Shown here: positions 5,591-12,209 of the stretch, in pieces
Layout of the letters: each line of letters begins with the position of its first letter
Numbering within the stretch: position 1 is the first letter of the stretch
DNA from: Mogibacterium sp.
GTDB lineage: Bacteria; Bacillota; Clostridia; Peptostreptococcales; Anaerovoracaceae
Assembly (NCBI GenBank): GCA_016775335.1
Contig: JAEUGJ010000020.1
Location: forward strand, 13,871 to 28,835
Direction: 5' to 3'
Length of the DNA stretch: 14,965 nucleotides
Program-made: the position numbers and the translations under genes
The notes under the pieces: model-generated
Told to the model about the DNA's origin: nothing
The model's database searches: none
The model's input: only the letters and a program-made list of their open reading frames with translations

Positions 5591-8212
5591 ATGGCGAAGG
5601 AATGTTCCATATGCGGAAAGAAATTGGGTTTTCTGTCAGGGAAAGTGACGGTTTCGGACGGTATCGTCTGCGATTCCTGCTGGTTTGCGGCGGGCCTGGA
5701 TTTGAGCATTAACTGCATGATGACCGTTGCCAATCGCACCGTGAACCAGCTCCGGGACATGATTGAAATCGAGGTGCTCAAGCGGGCGGCGGAGCTCACC
5801 GGGAGGACGGATCTGGCGGCAGCGGTCCCACAGGCAGAGGCTCCGGCAGAGAAGACCCCGGCCGCGAAGACCCCGGCGGCAAAAACAAAACCGGCGCCGA
5901 AGGCGGGGGCGACCGATGCCAAGCCGGTGGACATCATTCTGGAGGTAGGCAGAGACCGGAAGGTGAATTTCCAATGCGCGGGACAGCCGGTCATCAACCT
6001 GGAGGACATGATTCAGGGCAATGAGATGATCATCGGAGATGGTTTTATCCGTAACCAAAGCAAAGAAACCTTGCCGGACGTTCGAATTGCCTGCGAATTT
6101 CAGCCGGCCATCGTAGACCCGGGACTCCTATACTACGAAGAGGGTACTTTTACCCCGGGCATAGAGGGCAAATTCGAAATCGACGACCCGCCGGTGAACC
6201 TGGAGGAATACGCGAAAATCAAACGCACCCGGAACGGCAAAATCCGTTTCACCCTGTTCATGGGGGAGCAGGAAGTGGGCACCGCGGAGTGCAGCATGCG
6301 GGTAAAGCCGGCGCCGGAAGAGGAAATGCAGAAATACATGAAGTCGGTGATGTACGAGACGGAAAAGAACGCCTCCGGTCCGGTGAACGTGTTTTTATAC
6401 GCCCGGGCGGACGGCACCTTCGACCAGGACCTGATGCGGCGGCCGGACCTGCTGTACGCCATGTACGCCAACGGTCAGGAGCAGCTGATCGGGGACGTGT
6501 ACGTGGCCAACGAAACCGGCAAAAAGCTCAAGAACATCCAGTTCCGGGCGGATTTTACGTCGGACATTCTGGAGCCGGTGGATGTTTTTCTGGGAGACGT
6601 GCCGGCGGGAGAGAACATCGTCTTTGAGGTGGACGACCCGGCCATCAACCTCCGCAAATTGGAGCAGATTACGGAAATCGAGACCTGCACCGCCACCTAC
6701 ACCCTCACCGTGAACGGCAAAAAAGTCTCGGAGGCCTGCGGACGTGTGACGATCTGTCCCTACGATCAGTGGAACGGCGCGCTGGTTCTGCTACCGGCCT
6801 ACATGACGCCGAACCATCCGGATATTATCGGGCTCCTGCAGCAGGCGGCGCGCTGGATGCAGAAGGAGGGCCTGAACCCGTCCCTGGAGGGTTATCAGGG
6901 CGACGCCAAGCGGGTGGAGGAGATGACCATGGGCGTGTACAACGCCATAAAAGAAGCCGGCATCATCTATTCGAATCCGCCGGCCAGCTTCTTCGGACCG
7001 CAGCGGGTGCGTCTGGGGGAGACGGTGATGCAGCAGAAATTTGCCACCTGCATGGACATTACCGTGCTCTTCGCTTCCTGCCTGGAATCCTTTGGCCTCC
7101 ACCCGGTCCTGATTACGGCACCGGCACATATTTTTGCCGGCGTGTGGCTGACTTCCAAAGGCAGATGCAGCGAACCGGTTCTTTCCGATACGGCGCAGCT
7201 GCGGAAGCTCATCAAGGAGGGGAAACTGGTGGCTTTGGAATGCACCGCCATGACTCTGGGGAAGAACCTTTCCTATAAAGAGGCGAGGAAGGAAGCGGAA
7301 GAGATTCTGAAGGCGCTGGACGAAAATAAAATCCCGGATAACGATTGCATCGACGTGCAGCTGGTGCGGAACATCGGCATCCGGCCGATTCCGATGCGCC
7401 GAAATCCGGCAGGCGTCATCGCGGAACCTTCGGCGGAAAAGCCGGCGGCCCCTCGTCCTGCGGAATCCCCGGCGAAGGAAAAGCCGGCGGAGACCGTCGA
7501 AGGTGCTGGCAAGACGCCTGCTGAGACCGCTGCGAAAGCACCTCGCAAAAGCCCGGCGAAAGAAAAGCCGGCGGTCCCGGAAATCTCCGAAGCCGCCGAA
7601 GCCATTGAAGCCGCCACCGTCACAACGGCAGCCGCCGCAGCTTCTGCGGAACCTCTCCGCTATATTCAGGAAGAGTACCGGGTGTTCGAGAAAGACCTCT
7701 CGCAGATTACCATCGATAATTTCTACGACCGTCAGACCAAAAAGTTGATCAAGGAGGCCATTTCGGAAATCGTGCAGGTGGAAGGCCCGATCAGCCAACC
7801 GGCTCTGATTCGCACGCTGATTAATTCCACCGGTCTGGGCAGAGCCGGCAAAAACATCTCGGAACACCTGGATAAGCTGGTGACCACGGCGGACGTAAAA
7901 ATCACCCGCCAGTCCGGGGTTCGCTTCCTGTGGAACCACGGTTCGGACCCGGCAGACTATCACACCTTCCGCTTCCGGGAGCAGCGAAGCACGGAGGACA
8001 TCTGCAAATACGAACTGAAGAACGCCGTGTGCTGCCTGCTTCAGGAGAACGGGCCTATGACCAAGGAGGAAATCACCAAAGCCATGGTGAACCTGCTGGG
8101 ATACAGCCGCTCCAGCCACCGAATCGAGGAATGCGCGGCGGACGCCATCAAGGCGGCCCGGGAACTGAAGGCCATCGAGCAGAACGAGCGGAAGCAGTTT
8201 GTAATGCGTTAA
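5591..8212 (+). CDS. Zinc-ribbon, transglutaminase-like, DUF3320-like protein (DUF4011-type architecture without the helicase)
   Basis: This 873-residue protein follows mcrC by 9 bases with an AGGAGG site. Residues 5-31 are a DUF4428-type zinc ribbon (Cys5/Cys8, Cys27/Cys30). A Pro/Ala/Lys linker (about 80-112) follows, then two related beta-rich units (about 113-240 and 263-390) that share a DDPxxNL turn and a closing NGK/GEQ strand pair. Residues 395-560 closely resemble the N-terminal transglutaminase-like region of large DUF4011 helicases: PSLEGYQ, IYSNPPASF, then Cys487 in FATCMDITVLFASCLE, His513 in PAHIFAGVWL and Glu550 in ALECT. That is a plausible Cys-His-acid triad. A second Pro/Ala/Lys linker (about 608-685) replaces the expected helicase. 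Residues about 710-870 resemble DUF3320 and a following winged-helix-like unit. Base composition is much richer in GC than mcrBC or fic. The biochemical function is unknown. The domain assignments are pattern recognition, strongest for the 395-560 region. Confidence 0.85.
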   Translation: MAKECSICGKKLGFLSGKVTVSDGIVCDSCWFAAGLDLSINCMMTVANRTVNQLRDMIEIEVLKRAAELTGRTDLAAAVPQAEAPAEKTPAAKTPAAKTKPAPKAGATDAKPVDIILEVGRDRKVNFQCAGQPVINLEDMIQGNEMIIGDGFIRNQSKETLPDVRIACEFQPAIVDPGLLYYEEGTFTPGIEGKFEIDDPPVNLEEYAKIKRTRNGKIRFTLFMGEQEVGTAECSMRVKPAPEEEMQKYMKSVMYETEKNASGPVNVFLYARADGTFDQDLMRRPDLLYAMYANGQEQLIGDVYVANETGKKLKNIQFRADFTSDILEPVDVFLGDVPAGENIVFEVDDPAINLRKLEQITEIETCTATYTLTVNGKKVSEACGRVTICPYDQWNGALVLLPAYMTPNHPDIIGLLQQAARWMQKEGLNPSLEGYQGDAKRVEEMTMGVYNAIKEAGIIYSNPPASFFGPQRVRLGETVMQQKFATCMDITVLFASCLESFGLHPVLITAPAHIFAGVWLTSKGRCSEPVLSDTAQLRKLIKEGKLVALECTAMTLGKNLSYKEARKEAEEILKALDENKIPDNDCIDVQLVRNIGIRPIPMRRNPAGVIAEPSAEKPAAPRPAESPAKEKPAETVEGAGKTPAETAAKAPRKSPAKEKPAVPEISEAAEAIEAATVTTAAAAASAEPLRYIQEEYRVFEKDLSQITIDNFYDRQTKKLIKEAISEIVQVEGPISQPALIRTLINSTGLGRAGKNISEHLDKLVTTADVKITRQSGVRFLWNHGSDPADYHTFRFREQRSTEDICKYELKNAVCCLLQENGPMTKEEITKAMVNLLGYSRSSHRIEECAADAIKAARELKAIEQNERKQFVMR

Positions 8213-8222
8213 GGAGCAAGAG

Positions 8223-9233
8223 ATGAATGAATATATCCCACCGTTCCAAATGACGGAAGAAATCACCAATTTGATTATTGAAATCGGAGAATACGTTGGA
8301 TCCATTTCAACATATGAATCGCTGCATGCGAATCCTGTTTTGCGACGGGAGAATCGAATCCGATCGATTCACTCATCGTTGGCCATTGAACAGAACACTT
8401 TAACATTAGAACAAGTAACAGATATTGTGAATGGGAAACGGGTTTTGGGACCTCCGGAAGATGTACGGGAAGCAAAAAACGCGTATGAAGCATATGAGCT
8501 TGCATCACAACTAAATCCATATGATGTTAGAGATTTGCTGAAGGTACATAAGATTATGATGGGAGGACTTGTTCGTGAAGCGGGCATCTTTCGGTCAAAT
8601 AATGTAGGAGTCTATTCCGGAACCGAACTGATTCATGCAGGGACTCCCGCAAATTACGTGCCGGAAGTAATGGAACAGTTATTCTCCTGGTTGAAAAAAT
8701 CAAAGTACCATCCACTGGTGAAGAGTTGTATTTTCCACTATGAGTTTGAATTTATCCATCCGTTTGCGGATGGAAACGGTCGAACCGGCAGGTTATGGCA
8801 ATCACTGATTTTACAGAAATGGAAGCCTTTTTTTGCATGGCTTCCTATGGAAACTTTGGTTCATGAGAATCAGGAAGTATATTACAATGCGTTGCAGACG
8901 GCAAATAATATGGGAGAGTCAACTGTTTTTGTAGAATTTATGCTTGAAATAATTCGGGATGCTTTACGAGAAGTTGAAACTCAGAATATGAATGAAGAGA
9001 ATACTACAGCAGAACAATTAATGGATGAAAGTAATGTTAAAGGCAGTCTTGTTGTAAATGAAGAAAGAATTTTAAAACTGCTAGAGCAAGATGGACATCT
9101 TACCGCAAATGTATTGGCAAGCACGCTTGGAATTACATCCAGACAAGCACAAAGAATTTTGGCAAAACTAAAGAAAGCGGGAAAAATTATTCGCCACGGA
9201 GCCAGTAAGAACGGATGGTGGGAGGTCCGTTAG
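8223..9233 (+). CDS. fic: Fic family AMP-transferase with C-terminal winged helix
   Basis: Fic enzymes transfer AMP (or related groups) from nucleotides to hydroxyl side chains of target proteins. The canonical active-site motif HPFADGNGRTGR is complete at residues 179-190. An N-terminal inhibitory-helix motif is present as SSLAIEQN (51-58), with Glu56 in the position that normally blocks ATP, so this looks like a self-inhibited class II Fic rather than one needing a separate antitoxin. Residues about 280-330 form a winged helix (ILKLLEQDGHLTANVLASTLGITSRQAQRILAKL, then KAGKIIRHG), a possible DNA-binding or autoregulatory part. The 336-residue length is typical. AAGGAG (8211-8216) overlaps the upstream stop and precedes ATG 8223, so it is probably the last gene of the mcrBC transcript. 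Composition reverts to AT-leaning here, unlike its immediate neighbour. Confidence 0.92.
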   Translation: MNEYIPPFQMTEEITNLIIEIGEYVGSISTYESLHANPVLRRENRIRSIHSSLAIEQNTLTLEQVTDIVNGKRVLGPPEDVREAKNAYEAYELASQLNPYDVRDLLKVHKIMMGGLVREAGIFRSNNVGVYSGTELIHAGTPANYVPEVMEQLFSWLKKSKYHPLVKSCIFHYEFEFIHPFADGNGRTGRLWQSLILQKWKPFFAWLPMETLVHENQEVYYNALQTANNMGESTVFVEFMLEIIRDALREVETQNMNEENTTAEQLMDESNVKGSLVVNEERILKLLEQDGHLTANVLASTLGITSRQAQRILAKLKKAGKIIRHGASKNGWWEVR

Positions 9234-9286
9234 GGGCAGATCGATTTTCGGATGCCGGTTTTTAATTTCATGGCGCCAACATGCTC

Positions 9287-9334
9287 ATGTCGTAGTAAAT
9301 GTCGTAAGAAATGTCGTAGTAAATGTCGTAAGAA
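9287..9334 (+). repeat. Four tandem 12-bp repeats downstream of fic
   Basis: Two alternating 12-bp units, ATGTCGTAGTAA and ATGTCGTAAGAA, occur twice each without gaps (9287, 9299, 9311, 9323), so the true period can be read as 24 bp. The array starts 53 bp after the fic stop. One frame through it reads VVxN repeats and another reads CRxK repeats, but no start codon with a ribosome-binding site supports translation. Low-complexity arrays of this type are sometimes found as linkers next to winged helices in Fic-like proteins, so this could be a relic of a longer reading frame. Confidence 0.85.
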
Positions 9335-9398
9335 AGCAGTTCGCAACTTTAGAAATTCATGTGGTAGGTCCGGGACCCGCACGCCGGAGGCAAGAAGA

Positions 9399-9430
9399 GC
9401 CCGGCCCGGTAAGGCGGAAAAAGGCCGGGC
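9399..9430. repeat. GC-rich 8-bp hairpin
   Basis: GCCCGGCC (9399-9406) pairs with GGCCGGGC (9423-9430) around a 16-base loop. There is no T-tract after it. It is the first of a run of five hairpins between fic and the shared-arm array. Confidence 0.5.
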
Positions 9431-9443
9431 GGGAGGAGATGGT

Positions 9444-9496
9444 AAGAACTGACGACGAACGCGGGAAAAGGCGTTCGTCGTCAGTTCTTCCTTTTG
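9444..9496 (+). terminator. Strong hairpin, probable terminator of the mcrBC-fic transcript
   Basis: AAGAACTGACGACGAACGC (9444-9462) is perfectly complementary over 19 bases to 9471-9489, with an 8-base loop. A short T-rich run (CCTTTT) follows. The stem is unusually long for an intrinsic terminator, but its position about 210 bp after fic and the trailing T's fit that role. Confidence 0.6.
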
Positions 9497-9506
9497 ATAT
9501 GATGGG

Positions 9507-9556
9507 AAGCGATGGGCGGAGGCCAGGGACCCTCCGCGCATCGCTTTTCCTTTTGG
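9507..9556 (+). terminator. Second hairpin with trailing T-rich run
   Basis: AAGCGATGGGCGGAGG (9507-9522) pairs with CCTCCGCGCATCGCTT (9531-9546) apart from one internal G-G mismatch, around an 8-base loop, and is followed by TTCCTTTT. It repeats the design of the hairpin before it with different sequence. Confidence 0.5.
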
Positions 9557-9568
9557 AATGATGATGTG

Positions 9569-9622
9569 AAGAGATGAACGGAGGTCGCCGACGGGACCTC
9601 CGTTCATCTCTTTTCGTCTTTT
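9569..9622 (+). terminator. Third hairpin with trailing T-rich run
   Basis: AAGAGATGAACGGAGGTC (9569-9586) is perfectly complementary to 9595-9612 over 18 bases, with an 8-base loop, and is followed by TTCGTCTTTT. Because the arms begin with AAG and end with CTT, the hairpin also looks terminator-like when read from the other strand. Confidence 0.5.
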
Positions 9623-9631
9623 ATCTGAAGG

Positions 9632-9692
9632 CGGACTTGGTGCACCGGGAATGGAGGTACAAGGTTTTGCGGGTTTCGGTGCACCAAGTCCG
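9632..9692. repeat. 16-bp inverted repeat with a 29-base loop
   Basis: CGGACTTGGTGCACCG (9632-9647) is exactly complementary to CGGTGCACCAAGTCCG (9677-9692). The loop is longer than in the three hairpins before it and no T-tract follows. It marks the end of the hairpin run, immediately before a GC-rich block. Confidence 0.6.
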
Positions 9693-9780
9693 GACCGCCG
9701 GCCGGGCGGCGGCGGTGATAGTCTAATTAAATTAACCACTTTACGTGCGCACAATCCCATATGCCTAGAAAATTAAGGGC

Positions 9781-10021
9781 GGTTCACGCTTTTTGACAGA
9801 AAACGCCGAAATAGCGTGAACCCAATTTGCCGATTTGGCGGAACTCTAATTTTGAAGCGACGGATTATCACCGGCAGTTCACGCTAAAAAGGGGGTGCCC
9901 CTTCAAAAAGCGTGAACTGCTTTTCGAAGACCGGGTTACACACAGAGTATCACATGCCGAAACTGTGTATCGCCAAAAAAGAATTCACGCTAATCGACCC
10001 CAAATTCAAGATTAGCGTGAA
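9781..10021. repeat. Array of three hairpins sharing a TTCACGCT / AGCGTGAA arm
   Basis: Three inverted repeats use the same core. Unit 1: GGTTCACGCT (9781-9790) with AGCGTGAACC (9813-9822). Unit 2: GCAGTTCACGCT (9874-9885) with AGCGTGAACTGC (9909-9920), an inner AAGGGG/CCCCTT stem (9889-9894/9898-9903) and a trailing TTTT. Unit 3: TTCACGCTAATC (9984-9995) with GATTAGCGTGAA (10010-10021). The core octamer therefore occurs six times in alternating orientation; the flanks of each stem co-vary (CC with GG, GC with GC, AATC with GATT), and the loops are unrelated. Unit centres are about 95 and 105 bp apart. Confidence 0.85.
9874..9924 (+). terminator. Terminator-like central hairpin of the shared-arm array
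   Basis: A 12-bp outer stem and a 6-bp inner stem (AAGGGG/CCCCTT, loop GTG) stack across a small A-rich internal loop and end in TTTT at 9921-9924. This is the only unit of the three with a clear intrinsic-terminator form on the plus strand. Confidence 0.5.
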
Positions 10022-10323
10022 CTCACTTCAAAATTCTAGACATGCTTAATTTTGCGCGGCATAAAAACTCTAATTCCTACCCCCGCACCGGATGCCGCGC
10101 CTTCCAAGAAACCAAAAGTTTACAAATGCCCTTTTCCGGTTTAAAAGCGAGCCGGATGATAATAAATGTGTACTGAAGGGGAATTTTTTTTGTGGTACAG
10201 TAGGTGCACAAAGAGGCGGCGCGGAGAATTCAAACCGAGCCGCCCGCCGCCGGAGGCGCTGGAACGGATCCCGGAGGGTGGTAGGAGCGGCGTCGGCGGG
10301 CGCTGGAACGGGAGGACAAGGCG

Positions 10324-11172
10324 ATGAGACTGAAACTGGTGATGAAGGATCGGGAATACCGGGATGCGTTGGCGGAGCGAATTCGCCGGAGCCGGTGCAA
10401 CCTGTATGTGGTAATAGAAGATAATTTCCGGATGGAAGAGGATACGCTGCTGGTGACGGATGTGGGCGAAGGCAAGCTGCGGGAAGGCATGGTGCTGCTG
10501 AGCTCGGAGTGCCGGCGGGAGGTGGAAGGCAAGGGCCCCTATGTGCTGTTCAAGTATGCCGGCGTGGATGCGTTGCTGACGGACCTTCGCCTGTGCGCTT
10601 TTCTTTGGACGGGAAAAGGCGATTTGCGAAGGGGAGAGGACCGCATCATTACCGTGGGAGCGGTGGAGCGCACGGATTTGGGTCACCGGCTGGCCGAGCA
10701 GGTGGCCTTGGAATTGGGAGAGCACCTGGAAGAACCGGTGCTGCTGCTGGATCTAACGTATTTTTATCGGAAGGGACGGCCGGAAGAGTCGGGGAACACC
10801 TTTCGGAAATTGGTGTACTACCTTCAGAGCGGGAAGAACATTCCGGTAGAGGTGTTTTTTCGGCGGGAGACGGGGAACGTGTTTCGGATTCGGATGCCGC
10901 GGGGAATGAACGAGCTGATGAAGATTCCGGGAGTGGAGTGCTTGGAGCTGATTCGGGAGATGGGACGGTATTTTTCGGCGGTGGTGTGCAGCGTGGGGGA
11001 TTGCTTCTCGGAGCGGAACATCGAGGTGATGAAGAATTCCGAGTGGTGCATCTATATGGCGGAGGAAGATATGCGGGAGTATTTTCCGAAGACGTCACTG
11101 GTGGTGCCGGAGCGAGCCGGGGAGATTCGGAATGCGGCGCGACTGGTACAAGGGATTTTGGAGGCGCCGTGA
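10324..11172 (+). CDS. TadZ/CpaE-like protein of a Tad pilus locus
   Basis: This 282-residue protein is encoded immediately before a TadA-type ATPase. In Tad (tight adherence) loci that position is usually held by TadZ/CpaE, a receiver-plus-MinD-like protein that positions the pilus machinery at the membrane. Residues 1-100 look like an alpha/beta N-terminal domain (LYVVIEDNF, TLLVTDVGE, VDALLTDLRL). The second half contains VLLLDLTYFYRKG, a TFRKLVYYLQSGK segment and ECLELIREMGRYFSAVVCSVGD, consistent with a degenerate MinD-like fold. I see no P-loop (no GKTT-type motif), so ATP binding by the usual route is unlikely. GGAGG upstream of ATG 10324 is a good ribosome-binding site. Identification rests mainly on context. 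Composition is GC-rich, like the tadA fragment. Confidence 0.6.
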   Translation: MRLKLVMKDREYRDALAERIRRSRCNLYVVIEDNFRMEEDTLLVTDVGEGKLREGMVLLSSECRREVEGKGPYVLFKYAGVDALLTDLRLCAFLWTGKGDLRRGEDRIITVGAVERTDLGHRLAEQVALELGEHLEEPVLLLDLTYFYRKGRPEESGNTFRKLVYYLQSGKNIPVEVFFRRETGNVFRIRMPRGMNELMKIPGVECLELIREMGRYFSAVVCSVGDCFSERNIEVMKNSEWCIYMAEEDMREYFPKTSLVVPERAGEIRNAARLVQGILEAP

Positions 11173-11226
11173 GTGCGGAGCACGCGATAGGCCGAGTGCG
11201 GAGCACAATGTAAAGGCGGAGCACAA
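11171..11226 (+). repeat. Short degenerate direct repeats between the TadZ-like gene and tadA
   Basis: GAGTGCGGAGCAC occurs at 11171-11183 and again at 11194-11206, and a third partial copy (GGCGGAGCACAAT) follows around 11216-11228. They fill most of the 69-base gap between the two genes. They look like a local slippage expansion; no function is evident. Confidence 0.6.
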
Positions 11227-11241
11227 TACGAAGGAGACAAA

Positions 11242-12144
11242 ATGTTAAAGGAAGTGACGGAAAAGTACAGCCGGGAGCTGGATGGTTTTATCCGGGAGCT
11301 GCGGAAGAAGCTGTCCCACTCGGAGGTGACGGAGGATGCGGAGCGATTGCTGAACTATGTGGAGGATGAGTTTTTCGGGTCGGAGCTGGCCGGGCAAGTT
11401 GAGTACTGGGAAATTTCCCACATGGTGCGGGCGGTGTACCTTCGCCTCCGGAGCAAGTACGGAATCCTGCAGGAGTATTTGGAGGACCCGGCCATCAACG
11501 AGATTATGGTAAACGGGCCGGAGCATATTTTTGTGGAGAGAAACCGGAAGGTGCAGGCGGTGGACAACGCGTTCATTTCGGCGGAGGAGCTGGAGGGGGT
11601 GATTCGCATGCTGGCGTCGGACGTGCATCGGGAAATCAACGAGGCGAACCCCATCGTGGATGCGCGGATGCCCAGCGGGTACCGGATCAACGGGGTGCTT
11701 CGGAATGTGGCGCTGAACGGGCCGGCTCTCACCATCCGGAAGTTTGCGGAATCCATGATTACCATGGAAGAGCTGGTGCAGCGGAAGAGTTTGACGGAGG
11801 AGTGCAAGGAGGACCTGTGTGCGCTGACGGAGTGCGGATACAATGTTTTTATCAGCGGCGGAACCTCCTCGGGCAAAACCACCATGCTCAATGCGTTGGC
11901 ATCCTACATTCATCCGGAGGAGCGGGTGGTGATCATTGAGGATTCCGCGGAGCTGCAGCTGAACCACTTGGAGAACCGGGTGCAGATGGAGTGCCGCAGT
12001 GCCAATTCCATCGGGAAGGGGGAGGTGCGGATGGACCAATTGATTCGCACCAGCCTGCGGATGCGGCCGGACCGGATTATCGTGGGGGAAGTGCGAGGCG
12101 GGGAGGTTTTGGACATGATTCAGGCGATTATATGTACTATATAA
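11242..12144 (+). CDS. tadA: TadA/CpaF secretion ATPase, truncated by an insertion
   Basis: TadA/CpaF hexamers hydrolyse ATP in the cytoplasm to power Tad pilus assembly. The N-terminal domain includes YLEDPAINEIMVNGPEHIFVER (79-100) and PIVDARMPSGYRINGVL (137-153). The ATPase core has Walker A GGTSSGKT (206-213), VVIIEDSAEL (229-238) and the RPDRIIVGEVRGGEVLDM segment (275-292). Similarity stops at about Ile296 (base 12129). The remaining codons (ICTI, stop) come from AT-rich DNA and the expected last 100 or more residues, with the histidine-containing segment, are missing. Start ATG 11242 has AAGGAG at 11231-11236. The fragment has the ATP-binding residues but lacks the C-terminal part of the fold, so it is probably inactive. 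The interruption begins exactly where composition collapses from GC-rich to AT-rich. Confidence 0.9.
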   Translation: MLKEVTEKYSRELDGFIRELRKKLSHSEVTEDAERLLNYVEDEFFGSELAGQVEYWEISHMVRAVYLRLRSKYGILQEYLEDPAINEIMVNGPEHIFVERNRKVQAVDNAFISAEELEGVIRMLASDVHREINEANPIVDARMPSGYRINGVLRNVALNGPALTIRKFAESMITMEELVQRKSLTEECKEDLCALTECGYNVFISGGTSSGKTTMLNALASYIHPEERVVIIEDSAELQLNHLENRVQMECRSANSIGKGEVRMDQLIRTSLRMRPDRIIVGEVRGGEVLDMIQAIICTI

Positions 12145-12209
12145 TAATTATATATATAACGTATATAAGGATGGAAAATATAGATTAGAGGGAGAGACAT
12201 AGGAACGAT

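Larger units (their letters stand above)
9234..10323. other. Long noncoding region rich in hairpins and repeats
   Basis: I find no convincing gene in these 1090 bases. Short open frames exist on both strands but their translations are Arg/Pro-rich or have no family likeness, and they run through the hairpins. The content, in order: a 4 x 12-bp tandem repeat (9287-9334), five hairpins of different sequence (9399-9692), a Gly/Pro-codon-like GC block (9693-9716), an AT-rich spacer, three hairpins with a shared arm (9781-10021), and a 300-base leader to the Tad genes. A weak promoter-like pair TTTACA (10119-10124) and TAAAAG (10142-10147) with a 17-bp spacer lies in that leader; I rate it low. 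Confidence 0.7.

Noticed and set aside
6791..8305. Long open frame of about 500 codons on the minus strand
   Set aside because: It lies entirely opposite the GC-rich zinc-ribbon/DUF3320 gene. Its translation is Arg/His/Leu-rich with no family signal, as expected for an antisense shadow of GC-rich codons.
9230..9760. Minus-strand open frame of 176 codons across the hairpin region
   Set aside because: It runs through four strong inverted repeats and the 12-bp array, with Pro/Arg/Ser-rich low-complexity translation and no convincing ribosome-binding site.
9781..10021. CRISPR array
   Set aside because: The shared core is only 8-10 bases and alternates in orientation to form hairpins. Spacing is uneven, and no 24-40 base direct repeats with uniform spacers or cas genes are present.
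10509..11213. Open frame of about 230 codons on the plus strand overlapping the TadZ-like gene
   Set aside because: Its translation is dominated by Gly, Ala and Arg from GC-rich codons read out of frame, and it has no Shine-Dalgarno. The frame starting at 10324 has both a good site and sensible alpha/beta patterning.
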